Part shown: piece by piece, positions 1-11,350 of the stretch
Position numbering within the stretch: the first letter of the stretch is position 1
Layout of the letters: each line of letters starts with the position of its first letter
Origin: Tetmemena sp. SeJ-2015
Taxonomy: Eukaryota; Ciliophora; Spirotrichea; Sporadotrichida; Oxytrichidae
DNA length: 64,000 bases
Direction: 5' to 3'
NCBI GenBank assembly: GCA_027382625.1
Contig: JAJKFJ010021810.1
Span: 148,447 to 212,446, forward strand
Position numbers and translations under genes: made by a program
The notes under the pieces: generated by a model
Seen by the model: the letters and a program-made list of their open reading frames with translations, nothing else
Told to the model about the DNA's origin: nothing
Databases searched by the model: none

Positions 1-1112
1 TTGAATATGCATTAATAGCAGATTTCGAATTAAGGTGGAAGAGTAAAAACTAGGAGCTTTGAAATTCATAATCATGAACCAGGACTGAAAAAGAAAGCTT
101 CAATAGCCCACCAAATACACGAATTAGCAGAATCACCTGAACTGAAAGGCTGCAACATCTAGAGTATCCTAACCTTGGTGGGTATCATCCTCTTTATTGT
201 AAGTCGGAAGCACTATTCACTTAATCTAATAATGAAAACATTTGTAGGGAACTCTATCATACTTGTTCTTCAGTTATTGGTCAGATATAGTAGAAGCTCT
301 AGAGCCATTTTTCTTCTGGTTCGAAGAAAATTTCTTACAAGGGCTCTTCGTCTAAACCAATAATTAAATGTTAACGCAACAATTATAGATTCTTATAAGG
401 TTTATATTGGTCTCTTCCTTGTATTTTCAGTATTCGTAATTCCAACTTCTTTCCTCATCCTCGCTGGGTCGTTAACCTTCAGTCGCTTTCTTGGATAAGG
501 CCAAGCCTTCTTCTTAACTCTGTTCCTGACTGTGTTTTCAACAACTTTGGGTGGGAGCATAGGCTTTGTGTTTGGGAGACTTTTTCTAAGAAACTTCATA
601 AGGAAGAACCTCACAAGGAAGATCAAGCTCTTTAGAGCAATCGACTTGGGTCTGAAACAGGGAGGGCTGAAGCTGGTGATTCTAATGCGAATCACTCCTC
701 TGATACCTAACAACTGCTTCCACTACATCCTCTCGGTCACCTCACTCAGATTTAAAGACTACGTGGTCGGAAACAGTATAGGCATGACTCCTTTTTGTGC
801 CCTCTATATCTATATTGGAGTTTAAAATAAGCTATAATAAGTTATGCTAATTGAGTGCAGCTGAGCAACTTAGACGACATAGAAAATGGGAACTATGGCT
901 TGGGACCATGGCAGCCAGTGATTTTAGTACTTGGAGTGCTCGCAGTTATGATGCTGACAATGGCATTGATAATATTTGCTAGGGCAGAAATGAAAAAGCT
1001 AATGGAGTTGGATAGACAGCACTAGATTCATCTGATGGACGCAAACGCAAAATTAGAACTCAAGAGACTCAATTCAAATCAAACTGTTAAGAGAGCTAAA
1101 AGCTTATTTTGA
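1..1112 (+). CDS. VTT/DedA (TMEM41/TVP38-like) membrane protein
   Basis: The family consists of multi-spanning membrane proteins of the secretory pathway (TVP38, TMEM41B, VMP1 relatives). The frame is open from base 1 with TAA/TAG read as Gln, so the true start may be ATG 7 or upstream of the window. A first hydrophobic segment lies at about 160-205. The VTT signature follows: a Gly-rich stretch with FGRLFLRNF (about 545-600), then LMRITPLIP (about 680-705) and a hydrophobic GMTPFCALYIYIG (780-820). The last helix (about 895-985, ending LIIFARAEMKKL) is in frame only after removal of an IES with pointer GAGT. The stop is TGA 1110-1112. The family call is firm, but substrate and exact compartment cannot be read from sequence. 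Confidence 0.8.
822..856 (+). other. IES, pointer GAGT
   Basis: GAGT occurs at 818-821 and 853-856, with an AT-rich insert between. Keeping one copy turns a premature Gln-rich tail ending in TGA into the frame reading IGVQLSNLDDIENG and the last transmembrane helix. Confidence 0.85.
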
Positions 1113-1426
1113 AGATGAGATAAGAAATTATTCTTCTTCCTTCCTCAAAATATGACTGTGTACAGATAGATCAACAAATACATCTAATCAATTCTATAAT
1201 TTTATATCGTCCATCAAGAGAAGATTAATAAGAACTTGTGTGTGAATGTTATAAAAATGAGGGATTATTGTAATTAGCAAATTTAATTATCATCAAACAC
1301 TTTTAGAGCACTAAGTTCAGTTGATGGAGTCTAAACAAGAGGTAGATCTTTTAAAACTTGGCATAGTAGTGAAAGTGATAGTTAATATAGGTCTAAGAAA
1401 ACAATAAAACCCAAGAGGATGTGAAT
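1113..1426. other. Intergenic, AT-rich
   Basis: This stretch separates two same-strand genes. An ATG at 1325 opens a short frame that dies at a TGA just inside the next gene. No conserved feature or RNA gene was seen. Confidence 0.4.
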
Positions 1427-2892
1427 ATGAGGGAAGATGACGATAAGTCCGTGATAGAGGGAGGTGCAGCTGGTAATTATGAAACTAAATCTGTGAATGG
1501 AGAGTAGACTGACAAAGACAACGACGAAGAAGATGACTCTGAAGATGGTAAGACTATCTTAAAACGAGTCATTACTTTTCATCAATGCTATAATCATCTC
1601 TTAATATGTAAAATTAGATGATGGAAAGAGCCAGAAGGGAGAGGAGAGGACAAGATTTGGAACTACTACTCGCAGTGGAAATGCAGGGGTTCAAGCTCCA
1701 CCAACCACAAAGAAGACAACCCAGAAGACTAAAAAGAGCACTGGCGGTGTGAGGAAGAAGCAGAATAATCAAGATGACTATGGCTATGATAACAATTTGT
1801 AAGCCCTAGATTTATCTTACATCCTCTCTTTAGCGACTCAGTTTACTCGAACCCCCCACTAAGGAATTTAGGAGTGGTCAGATAACGCTTCCTTTATAAG
1901 CCCTTCATGCCCTTACCAGACTTGCACGAGTACATAAACGAGAACATTGAGATCAGAGTTTATTCATCCTACCTAACTAAGTTCAACAAGGCCTTCATCC
2001 AGAGAAATTTAATTCAGCCCAATTAATTATAAGCTCTTAATTTCTTCGGCACTGACATCTACACATCAGACTCAGACGTGGTCTGCATTTTGCAACATAT
2101 CGGTTTTATCCGCTTGAATGAGGAGGAACCAACTAACTACGAAGGCATCTCAGTCTATTTCAAGGTAGCCAAGGGCAGGAACAAATCAATAATTTGACAT
2201 TCATTATTGTAAACAACTATACTGCCTCCTCTAAGAACGGAATTAGAAGCAAGAAGATGGGGCAGTTCGATGGCCACAGCATTAAATTTGAAGCAGCAGA
2301 GAAGTTACCATTCTTTGGCTCTGAGAAGGACTTGATATAGATGAGTCAAGCCATGCCAACGCACTTGGAGCCAGTCATCTTCCGCAATCATCGCAAGAAC
2401 TAGTAAAAGAACCGTATCATCTCCTCCAGAATGCCTGATCCAGCTTATAAGGCTATCACTCCAGCTATAGTCTTTAACCTTAGCCTGGAGCCCACTTTTG
2501 AATTCAACCTTTCAACTTTTGCTGACAAGGGCGATGACTTGTCAGGCCGCACCTGCTAGAAACTTCAAGACAACGTGCTCTACATCGAAACTGAGAGCAA
2601 GAGATTTGAAATAGCGAAATAGACTGGTGTGAACGGTAATGGAGAGAGTGCAAATGGAGGGATAAGGTACAGATTCTCAGAGGTGATCAATCCATTCAAT
2701 AAGGACTCCATGTTTATGCAGAGAGAATGCAGACCCTTGGAAGAGGCCTAAGGCTATACAAAAGTCATAGAGAAAGATTTGACTTGGTCTGATTTCGAGT
2801 GGGGAGAAGACAGCGTGATCGTGCAAGGCACAAAGTATGGACCATTGAAAAATTACAAGTACTTTGCAGTTAATGAGAGGAGACACATGTGA
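1427..2892 (+). CDS. Rxt3-domain protein, possible histone-deacetylase complex subunit
   Basis: Rxt3 is a subunit of the Sin3/Rpd3 deacetylase complex, so a nuclear chromatin role is inferred. The N-terminus is acidic, then Lys/Thr-rich and disordered. The core runs PFMPLPDLHEYINENIEIRV, then FGTDIYTSDSDVVCILQHIG, matching the Rxt3 pattern of a Gly-Thr-Asp-x-Tyr-Thr-Asp-Ser-Asp box followed by a His-x-Gly loop. Two GT-AG introns are visible (about 1546-1612 and 1800-1833), and their removal joins EDDDGK and DNFDSVYSN in frame. One IES lies at 2185-2216. The chosen start is the first ATG of the acidic frame; the upstream frame stays open for some codons. The stop is TGA 2890-2892. Domain assignment is by recalled pattern, not a search. 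Confidence 0.6.
2185..2216 (+). other. IES, pointer AACAA
   Basis: AACAA occurs at 2180-2184 and 2212-2216. Without removal the frame hits TGA. With removal it reads KGRNNYTASSKNG and continues to the end of the Rxt3-like protein. Confidence 0.85.
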
Positions 2893-3369
2893 CTTCAAGA
2901 ATGACAGTGTGTTGGTTTAAGAGATTTTAGTATAATGATTAGATTGATAAGATTTGATTTAAAATTTAAAGATTATTAGCAAAATTGTCAAATAAGGAAA
3001 GAACTTGCAATAGGCATTTAAGCCCTGCCTTGTAGTTTAGACCCCTCAATTAGGTAAGGCTTGCATTTAGAAAAAGAAAGAGGGGTGTTTAAAATTGGCC
3101 AAAAACCTTGAAGGGTCTATTTATTGAATATGTGTGGATAGTAGTGTTCGAAAAAACTACCGAGCTGCTGCCCACCAACAAAGAAATCTCTTCAACAAGC
3201 GACACTTAAAATCTAAGAGCGCAGATTGGGAATCTCTTAGGTTGGTAGGCTTATATGCAGGCCATTATTATACTGGGTTACTTTTTAATAGGCTACCCAC
3301 TCTTCATCGAGAGGAAGCAGCCTTATTCAGAGACTGATTAATGCTTCAATCCCTTCAGTCTTTGCTGCT
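2893..3369. other. Convergent intergenic region
   Basis: This lies between a plus-strand stop and a minus-strand stop. A 67-codon frame from 3134 has no homology I recognise and is probably chance. No terminator-like structure is obvious. Confidence 0.4.
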
Positions 3370-6300
3370 TCACTGATAATCTTAAAGCAACTCGTCTAAG
3401 TTTGATGAAGAGTCAAGGCAGTCCTTCCAGAAGAATTGTTCATGGAAAACTTGCTTCTCTTATTTGCTGTCAGGTAGAGTGGTTTCAACCACTTTCAGTG
3501 GCTCAATTGTGGTAGTGACTTCTTGTTGTTGCTGAGAAGAGGGAGAATTCTCTTGGACTGGAATCTCATTGAACTTGGGCGACTCTAACTGAAGCTCGTC
3601 TTCTTGTTGTTCGTTTCTGACAATTAATAAATACCTTGTTAAAAGACAAAGCTCTCAAGTTGCTGCTGAGTTGAAGAGACTAAGTCTTGCATGGAGATAG
3701 CACCCTCATCAGAGTCGTTTGACTCCCAAGGCTTCTATGTCTGATCATCTCCATTGCTGAAGTACCTGTGCAGCTCATCATTCTGTTGCTGTCCCTCCTC
3801 CTCTTGCTTATCTTCGCCATGATTGTTACAAGTAAAAAATGTAGATTGTTCTCCTGATCTTCCTCGTCTTCCTCATTTCTAGGACAGATCAGTCTATCGA
3901 ATTCATTGTCTTCCTCTTCCTCCTCCTCGTCCTGGTTAAGGGAGTATGCCATGTTCCTCTTGTTTCTGCTCTTGGTAGCGCCAAATTATGAGCTCAGGTG
4001 CAGATCCTTGTTTCTATTCTCGTCGTCATCATCCTCATCGTTGTCGTTCTGATTGTTGTGCTCCTCGGTCTGCTCATGGTCTTCGTCCTCCTCCACTCTG
4101 TCATTAGTGTCGTCATCGTTCTCATCCTCGTCTTCCTCTTCATCGTTGTTATTGTTCTTCTTCTTAGACTCAAATGAACCTCCTAAGAACTTCTTGTTGG
4201 AGAAGCCAGAGCCAGGACGAGAGCCGCTGTTATTGAATCTGGCCATAAAGTCGAGGAGATCATCACCTGAGGACTTCCTCTCATTCTTCATCCAAGGGTT
4301 AGAGCCAAGTGGCTTAGCTTCTACCTCGTTTACCTTTGTAATTACATTCTTGAAGAAATCATCCCACTCTGGAATGGACTCTAGGAAGTTCTGCACCTCT
4401 GGGTTCTTTCTTGACAGCTCGTCTAGTTTGTTGGCTAACTTGCGAGTGAAGGCCATGAAACCCTTGTTAACTGTCTGGCCAGTTGAGTGGAAAGTGTGGA
4501 CGCCTGTCTCGTCCCTTGAGCCATCCATGATCTTCTTGATCAAAGAGGTCTGGTACAAGAAGTGGTTTATCACTCCCTCATTGTTCTTGTCGAGAGCAAG
4601 GGTGAAGATCTCGTTTACCTTCATGTGGAGGATGTTGTGGAAGGGGTAGTGGTCGAAGAAGAACAGAAGTGAGTTATAGAGGTCTGCCTCAGCAACGCTA
4701 TGGTGTAAGTCGTTGAAGAATACCTGATAGGCCTAAGCAAGGAACTCGACAGCCCTGATTCTCACCATGCCAAAGGGCTCCTTACACACTCCATACGATC
4801 GTTCATGAATGTCTCCTTGCAAATCCTCGTGAGGTACTGCTAGGTCACGAGCCAAGTGCTCAGTCACCACCTTCTTTACAAATCCGGAAAATGCAGAGTC
4901 CTTGTCTTCGCTGAAAACTAGCATGTCCTCCTCGTCATCGATGATCATCTCATCTCCACAGTCTTGGAAGTTTGAAATATTGACCTTCTTAGTGAAATTC
5001 TCATTCTCCTTGTAGTTCTTGGCCAATTATTCTAGCAGCATGTAAACATGGGCCTTGCTGGATCCCACTTCCGAGGAGAGGTATGAGCTGCACAGCTCTA
5101 GACTTCTCTGGCTAGTCAATTCTTGGTATACGAGCTTCTGTTCTACAAGCTCTGAAAGGACTTGATAAGAGTTGAGGTGACTCTCGTAGGTTTGAGAGGG
5201 ACCCATTTTTTGAAGTACCTTGAATACGAAGCTCTGTCTTACTCCCTCAAACTCTTGTATTAGTTCTGAATCCTCGAGCACGTTGTTGGACACATTCAGA
5301 AGTCTTATTAGTATCTCTGAGATATAAAATGAAATAGACAGCATTCAAATAAAAGATAGACTTGTCGTAGATGTGATTGACAAAGTTGTCGAGGACGACT
5401 GGGTGCTGATAGATGTAGGTGAACACCTCTTTGGGCTTGCTGCCTACCAAAACCTAGAAAAGCTTGCAGAAGTAGCCCGAGAGCACAGGATTTAGTTCCT
5501 CATCAGTTTCCAAAAAGCTCAGCAGCTTCTCGAATCATAAAACCAAGATGTATTTAAAATGGAATAGTTCAAACTCATTTGAAGGAGCATCATCATCTTC
5601 CCTCTTGGGAACTTCTTATCTTGTGATGGCTGTTGAGTCAGTGAGATGATCTTCGTCCTCTTCCATCTAATGGTGATACATTTACTCTTCAGTATCTTAG
5701 TGGGCTTCCGTTGTCTCTTCAACTTCTTCCTCTTCTTCTTCTTAGGCGTCTTCCAAGTTGATTTCATCCTCAAGGATGGCCACGTCGTGCAAAATGTGGT
5801 GGTCTTCCTCGATTTGATTTACAGATTCAACAGCTGGTGTCTCTTCTTCAGTGTGGCCCTAAATATAGTCCTCCAAAATCTGGCTGTTCATCAGACCGTT
5901 ATCATGGCTAACTATTTCTGCTGGCTCCTCTTGAGACTCAGCCTCTACTAGGTCATCTTCTATCAGGTCAATCTGCTTTTCAAGCTAGTCGATAGCTGAA
6001 AGTGCATTAGTCTCTTGGACTTCTTCAGAAACTTCATTCTCTGCGATTGGTTACTTCTCCTCCTCCTCGACCAAATCTATCTGGCCCTCCTCCTGACTTA
6101 CTTCTGTGTCCGAAGTCTGAGGAACTGTTATCTCTACTTCCTCAGCTTATTCTACTTGCTAGGGCTCTGGTTCTTGTTGAGAAAAGGTTGGAGTGCCACT
6201 CAAGCCAGCTGAGATAGCATCCTCAATCGATTCTTCAGCTCTAAGGTTGATCTCTTCCATGTCCACATCTTCATCTTCTGCCACTTCATAGCGGGAAGAT

Positions 6301-7258
6301 CGAGAAGGCTTGGTTTCTCCGATGGTCTTGAAAATGTCAGAATTCGGTTACTACTGCTGCTGAGAGTCCCTCTTTTAGCTCTCCTTGTCCAAAAAGTTCA
6401 TCAAGAAGTCTTCACCCTCTCTCTAATGCTGATCTTCTCCCTCTTAAACTTCCTTAAAATTGCTTATATGCGGTCAACAATTTAAACTTCATGATCTTCA
6501 TCCTCATGACTCTCAGATAGCCTCCTTGGTTCATCATCGAACTCAGACTCCTTTCTTTTGAAGTTTCTGGGCCTCGCTGTGAAGAAGGCGTCAGTGATTT
6601 TGCTAATCTCGCAGTTGAAAATCTCACTGGCTATGAAAGGAATCCTAAAATAGTATTAAAACATTGGCCTCTTAAGCTTAAAAACATGGAAAAGCTAAAA
6701 CCCAAAAACTGGACATTCTCATAGCAAGGAGTATGTTAGATTAAGATAGTTTGCGGAGAAATATTCCTATTTCAAGAAGAAGTGGATTCTCCGATGGTGT
6801 TGAGATTTGAATGAATTTCAAATCCGATTCAATACTTACTTATGCCCTCTGTCCCTTGTGCAACCTTCTGGAGGCATTTTGATGATAAACTCCAATAGCT
6901 GCTCCACTTTATCATGATCGAAGCTATAGTGAAAGTTAGAAAAATGGTATATGTCGTAAGCCCGACGAATATAGAGAATGGGATTTGAAAGAAGAAGCAC
7001 TTACTAGTTGACTAGTCTGTTATTTGCCCACTTGCACTATGTCAGAATCTCTGAGTCGAGCAAAAGTGTCTCTAGTGTCGTCTCTTCTTTGTCAAGCAGC
7101 GTCTCTATGTTTGACCTGTGCGACTGCATCATATTGTCAAGGAATGATCCCAAGAATCTACAGAGCAAATGTAAGTTAAGGCCAAAGTTGGATTTTGGTT
7201 CGAAAGTTTAAGGTTTAGCCATAAGCGTGCGAATGAAGTTAACTTACCCTCTAAACAT
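3370..7258 (-). CDS. SAPS-domain protein (PP6 regulatory subunit family)
   Basis: SAPS proteins (yeast Sap4/155/185/190, vertebrate PPP6R) are regulatory subunits of PP6/Sit4-type phosphatases. From the start at 7258 the protein reads MFRGFLGSFLDNM, then ETLLDKEETTLETLL and a CKWANNRLVN element typical of the SAPS N-terminus. A very acidic Glu/Gln-rich insert follows (about 6450-5600). The helical core includes LSGYFCKLFQVLVG, VLDNFVNHIYDKS and GMVRIRAVEFLA. The tail is an Asp/Glu/Asn-rich run (about 4170-4000) and a Gln-rich end. Introns lie at about 7160-7248, 6912-7003 and a 200-bp one at about 6645-6843; at least five IESs were resolved. The stop is TGA at 3370-3372. The large acidic insert between the N-terminal and core parts of the SAPS domain is unusual. 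Confidence 0.75.
3624..3649 (-). other. IES, pointer TTGTC (minus strand)
   Basis: GACAA on the plus strand occurs at 3619-3623 and 3645-3649. Removal joins QQQLESFV to RNEQQEDELQ in the C-terminal tail of the SAPS protein and keeps the frame open to its TGA. Confidence 0.75.
3828..3850 (-). other. IES, pointer AACAATC (minus strand)
   Basis: GATTGTT on the plus strand occurs at 3821-3827 and 3844-3850, a 7-bp pointer. Removal joins EEDQENNHGEDKQEEE. Retention shifts into a basic, non-conserved frame. Confidence 0.85.
5339..5360 (-). other. IES, pointer TCTAT (minus strand)
   Basis: ATAGA on the plus strand occurs at 5334-5338 and 5356-5360. Removal joins NHIYDKSI to SFYISEILIRLLNV inside the SAPS core. 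The excised segment is only 22 nt. Confidence 0.85.
5536..5565 (-). other. IES, pointer ATTC (minus strand)
   Basis: GAAT on the plus strand occurs at 5532-5535 and 5562-5565. Removal eliminates an in-frame TGA and joins APSNEFELFEKLLSFLET at the start of the SAPS core. Confidence 0.85.
6453..6490 (-). other. IES, 9-bp pointer GAAGTTTAA (minus strand)
   Basis: TTAAACTTC on the plus strand occurs at 6444-6452 and 6482-6490. Removal joins HEDEDHEVQEGEDQHQ and leads into EDFLMNFLDKE. Retention ends at a TGA. This is the longest pointer resolved in the window, so chance is unlikely. Confidence 0.9.
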
Positions 7259-7458
7259 TTTGAATATTTCTTAATTTATATAATGATGACACTCTCTTGC
7301 AAACCCTCTATTTATTATTTAAATTTCTTCCTTCTGCCTCAGAATCTGTCATACAAGTATCGATAGTTTACTTGAAAACTTATCACTATAATTAATTTTG
7401 GCTCTCAACTTTTCATATCAGAATACTCCTTTTGTCAAATCTTCTTCTTTATCATTTA

Positions 7459-9985
7459 TCATAGCTCCCAGTGAGAAGGACTCAAGTTTTCACTGTCCAC
7501 GTCTTCTGATTCTGATTGATACTTCTAATGCTGTATTTCGCTAATGTTCTGCATGCTCTTCATTTAGCTAAGTGCACTTTGATTGGTGCCATTTCTATTG
7601 AGACTAGCGTTGCTTCTTGAGTTAGAGTTACTAAGCTTCAACACTGCCGCCCTGTGCTTCATAAGAGTGCTACTTTGCTGTGAAGGCGTCTTCACTTGAG
7701 CAGCATTGAATTTCTATAAAAAATAGGAAGAAGAATTTGGAGAACTAAGAAGTTTGTTGTTGATTAGATTTCTAGGGATTTTATTGTTGATTTAAATAGC
7801 TAAGCACTTGATTCATGTCTCTTTCTCTCATTTCTGGTTGGGGCCTGCTGATATTTACTCTTGTTTACGATACTGCCTAGGGTCTCTGCACTAGAGAGTA
7901 AGACAATCAACATATTAATTTAATAGATGACTGGTTCATTTACTCCATCTGTCTCAAGGCTTGTCTCTCTAGCTCCTATATCATCTTCACCTTGTCTTGG
8001 TTTTAAGATGATGAGTTATTCACAAAACTTGACTGATTCAAACCTCCTCCTTATTTCACGTTAACAATTCCAGAACTCATCAGTTTCGAAGTTGACTTGC
8101 TGTTTCTCTTTACCATCTATCTCTCTTGCTGAAGAAGATTCAGTTGCTCATTAATTCTCCTTGAGTTTTAGCTGTTGTCTTATATAATCTAACTCTAATT
8201 CAGTTGTCTCAGAGCCAAGTCAGACCTAGTACAGGCTTATGTCTGCATTTAGCTTGTCATTTGAGAATTGATATGGTTAGTCAATTCCACTTTTCTAATT
8301 CTGTTGGAGTCATCGAACGTCTTCGCGTTCTAGAAAACCATGGTTCCATTGGCTGTTTGAAGACCACTCACTAGGTTATTTATGTTTATGATATCTCTTC
8401 CCTGAGTATACTAAGATGCGTTCTTTTTCAGGTTTTGGGAAGCAAGTTTACTGTCGCATGATATAAAACTTTGTCCAGCCAGTCCTAGGGTCTAACTCTC
8501 TTCCAAGAGATCAGTTTCGTAAATTCAAGAAATATTTTAATTTAATCGTCCTCAGGTTCAGAGTCAGATGTTTTGAGGACCTGCACTTGCAAATTGTTTC
8601 TCACTTTTTAGAGCTTATTCTTAGTCTTGAGTAGTTTTTCAATTAGATATTTAATCTCATTTTTGTAGCACTATTCGCTCTCACTCTTTCTCTCCTCACA
8701 CATAGCTAATTCAATTTTGGTTCTCTTCAACTCCAACTCAAGCTTTTCCATATCTTTCTACTCCATGCACCAAGAGTTCTAGTTTTACAGGTTTACTTAG
8801 CTCTATTACTGCAACTACTATTGCTAGGCCTGTGATAGACTTTTAAGAGTGTTTATTGTTGAAAAGAGAGAATCCTTTTCTTGCTACTCCCGAACCACTT
8901 ATTGATTTAAGTTGTTGACCAACTCCTATAGTTAAAGGATTTAATCTTGAAGTTGCTTATTCTCTGACTCAAGAGTCTAAACTTAATGAGACATTTATTC
9001 CATCTGCCTCAGTAAATCTATGGTACCTAGTGCTTGGTAGTTTTGATAGTTGCTTTAGCAAGATTGTGTGTTGCTATTAGTCAAGTAAATACCTTAATTT
9101 GAGTTGCTCTATTAGTCCTAACTCTCGAAGCAGAGTCTCTGCTGTTGCTAGACAGTTGAGGCACCATTTTAAGAAAGACCATTTAAGCTGTCGTAGTAGC
9201 AAATCTGATTAAAGTTCTAACCATCCCTTACAAGATCTTGAAGGTAAATACCCGAGAAGTTTTCTTGAGGGTGGCATCTCTGAAGATGATGATAGAATAA
9301 TTTTCCGTTATCGTAAGTTTTTCTACAATAGAAGCACATAAAACCCCTTATATCAATTTTACATGAATTTGGGGATCATCATAATGCAATGAAGAAAGTG
9401 ATTTAATATTTTTACAGAGTTTTTAATAAATACTTGCTCATTTTTACTCAAACTTCATAGTTATCCTATACCTTCGAAGATGCACTTCTCGTCCCTATCA
9501 ATAAAATAGGGTTTTTTGTCCACCAGAATGAATCTGACTGACTCTGAGCGCTGGTTGAACTTCCTGATAGCCTCATTCAGCTTGTCTTCTCTATTGAAGC
9601 TTGCTCTCGTTTAGTGTCTTTCTCTGTCTATTGAAGGTGATCTCAGGTCTGATGGCGGCTCCAGATGTTTAGGTGGATTAGAAAACTCCATCTAGTCAAG
9701 CAGCTAATTCTAGATGATATCCTGCTTTGACTCAATAACGCTGATTTGGGAGCCTAGATCCTCTGCATAGTGTTGCAACCTGCTCTTCTGGACCCTCGGA
9801 ATAAGAAAAGCGCTCCCAGGATGCCCTTTGTTGGCTTCCTCATTATCACAGAAAGCCATCTCTAGTGCAGCTACTCTCATAGAAATGGCTTCGACGAAGG
9901 TCTCATGCTCTCCTTGCAGCTGCCTAATCGAGTTTTCCCTATGCTTCAAGCTTGCTATTCCACTTTTCTCCCTGTTTTCCCAGCC
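7459..9985 (-). CDS. Zinc-finger plus coiled-coil protein, Gln/Ser-rich
   Basis: I do not recognise an orthologue. From the N-terminal side the frame carries a charged helix with RVAALEMAFCDNEEANKG (about 9900-9810), then DKKPYFIDRDEKCIFEG. After a 127-bp IES comes a Cys2-His-Cys finger, MCFYCRKTY...HHLQRC (about 9340-9280). A long Gln-rich coiled coil follows (about 9080-8590), then a Ser/Asn/Gln-rich tail ending SENLSPSHWEL before TGA at 7459-7461. The true start is not found: the frame is open only to a TGA at 9986-9988 and no ATG fits, so an upstream MDS is probably missing. If the 127-bp insert were real spacer rather than IES, this would be two genes, but the joined frame is more convincing. 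Confidence 0.55.
7714..7738 (-). other. IES, pointer AAATTC (minus strand)
   Basis: GAATTT on the plus strand occurs at 7708-7713 and 7733-7738. Removal joins QQQTSQFSKF to NAAQVKTPSQQSS and opens the frame to the C-terminal TGA. Confidence 0.8.
8521..8549 (-). other. IES, pointer ACG (minus strand)
   Basis: CGT on the plus strand occurs at 8518-8520 and 8547-8549. Removal joins KTSDSEPEDE to TDLLEESQTLGL, both in the acidic/polar style of the flanks. The short pointer makes the exact border less certain. Confidence 0.65.
9346..9472 (-). other. Longer IES (127 bp), pointer GGT (minus strand)
   Basis: ACC on the plus strand occurs at 9343-9345 and 9470-9472. The insert is much more AT-rich than the flanks and contains stops. 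Removal joins DEKCIFEG to FMCFYCRKTY. A shorter alternative uses ATG as pointer (9360-ish to 9341-ish), which would instead start a second gene at 9382. Confidence 0.5.
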
Positions 9986-11350
9986 TCATTAGCTGATTTT
10001 CATTTATTTTGGTCCCCGATCCCCGGCTGAGCCCTTACTCAAGTACTTCTATCTTCTGAAGAAAGCATCATGAATTTCGAGCTTCCCTTAATAAATAGCT
10101 GCTTGATTCTTTACGGGGGCCCCATATTCTTTTGGCCAATTGTAAAATTTTGCTGTAATGCATTGATTGGTCAAAAATCCCCTTCAACTAATCTTTAAAC
10201 AAGTGTCCTGGAATGATTTCAGAAGTCTTCATGATTGATTTAGGATTAGAAGTTAGCTTACGAACTTAGTCATATAGGTCTTCGATTTGGGTTTAAGCTC
10301 AGGAAATGTGAATCTGAGTTTGTGTAACCCTTCGTTTCTGTAGTTTATGGTTGGAGTCAAGGGATCGTCCCAAATTATATCTCTTGATTTATTATGGTTT
10401 TTTAATTTAGCTGGAGAGAATTAATGATTCAATACTTTTTCCTCTGATCCCGAACCCTTTTGAGCCCTAAGAGCTCGACGACTTTATTTCAAAAGGGCCC
10501 CTCTTCATTACCCGTATTTTCCCCCGACTTTTGTAAGTGTTCAAGTATTAATGACCAAATGCGATGAGCCGAAATTATTTCCCCCAAAACTTTTTAATAA
10601 ACCCATCTTCATTTCCCTTGAATTTTTCTTCCCTATAAAGTCCTTTTTTGGGAGAAATTTTTTTTTTTAAACTTTTGCTCTCTTCGGAAATTTAATTTTC
10701 CCTATCCAGATGAACTATGCAATTTTTGTCAGACTTAATACGTTAAGTAATGGTAAAAATTTTATCCCTCTTTTCCGTATTATTTTGCTATTTTTTTTCC
10801 ATTTCTTATATTAATTCTCGTGCCCCTGTCAACCCCTTAAATAGCCTGCGATGTTACTAATCTGAGTAAGAGTTCCTGGGGACAAAATAGGATCTGTCAG
10901 AGATTTGGCGAGTTCATGAAGGTTTTCACAAATCCCATAATATTCACAGTTCAGGAAATGAAACCTGTACAACTCTGTACAACTCTGTACAAATATATGC
11001 CTCAGAAGATTCCCGATCTTCTCTGTACAATCTGTAAAATGGTAAATCTGTAAATGACTATGTATGTAATTGCAAAACCAGCAAAACCCTTTATGTTAGA
11101 AGGTAGCGCTTAGACTTCCCCCTTATTTCTCATGTAAGAAAAATCTCACCCTGAGTGATTGAAATTTTCCCACCCCTGATGACCCCTTGGAAATTACCCC
11201 GGTTCAAGCAAAATAGAGAATAGTAATGAAGATAAAAAATCATTAGCTTTTTCATTTTTGTAGGGATCTTGGTGTTTCCTTAATATTCATTTTATCAAGG
11301 CCCCTCAAATTCGGGGCGCAGCTCACTAGGGCCATGCTTATGGAAGATAC
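9986..11350. other. Non-coding, probably germline-limited stretch
   Basis: I find no sustained frame on either strand. Composition is patchy, with C- or G-runs next to poly-A/T (for example about 10440-10500 and 10640-10680), unlike the coding MDSs. It holds one small tandem repeat. I cannot assign a mobile-element family. Confidence 0.4.
10965..10992. repeat. Short tandem repeat, unit CTGTACAACT
   Basis: A 10-bp unit is repeated 2.8 times with no mismatches. Further CTGTACAAT and CTGTAAA variants follow to about 11055. No function can be inferred. Confidence 0.8.

Noticed and set aside
3134..3337. 67-codon plus-strand ORF between convergent genes
   Set aside because: No homology, no supporting coding bias, and it ends in intergenic sequence.
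4053..4649. 198-codon plus-strand ORF rich in Ser and Leu
   Set aside because: It is the antisense shadow of the Asp/Glu-rich tail of the SAPS gene; all conserved sequence is on the minus strand.
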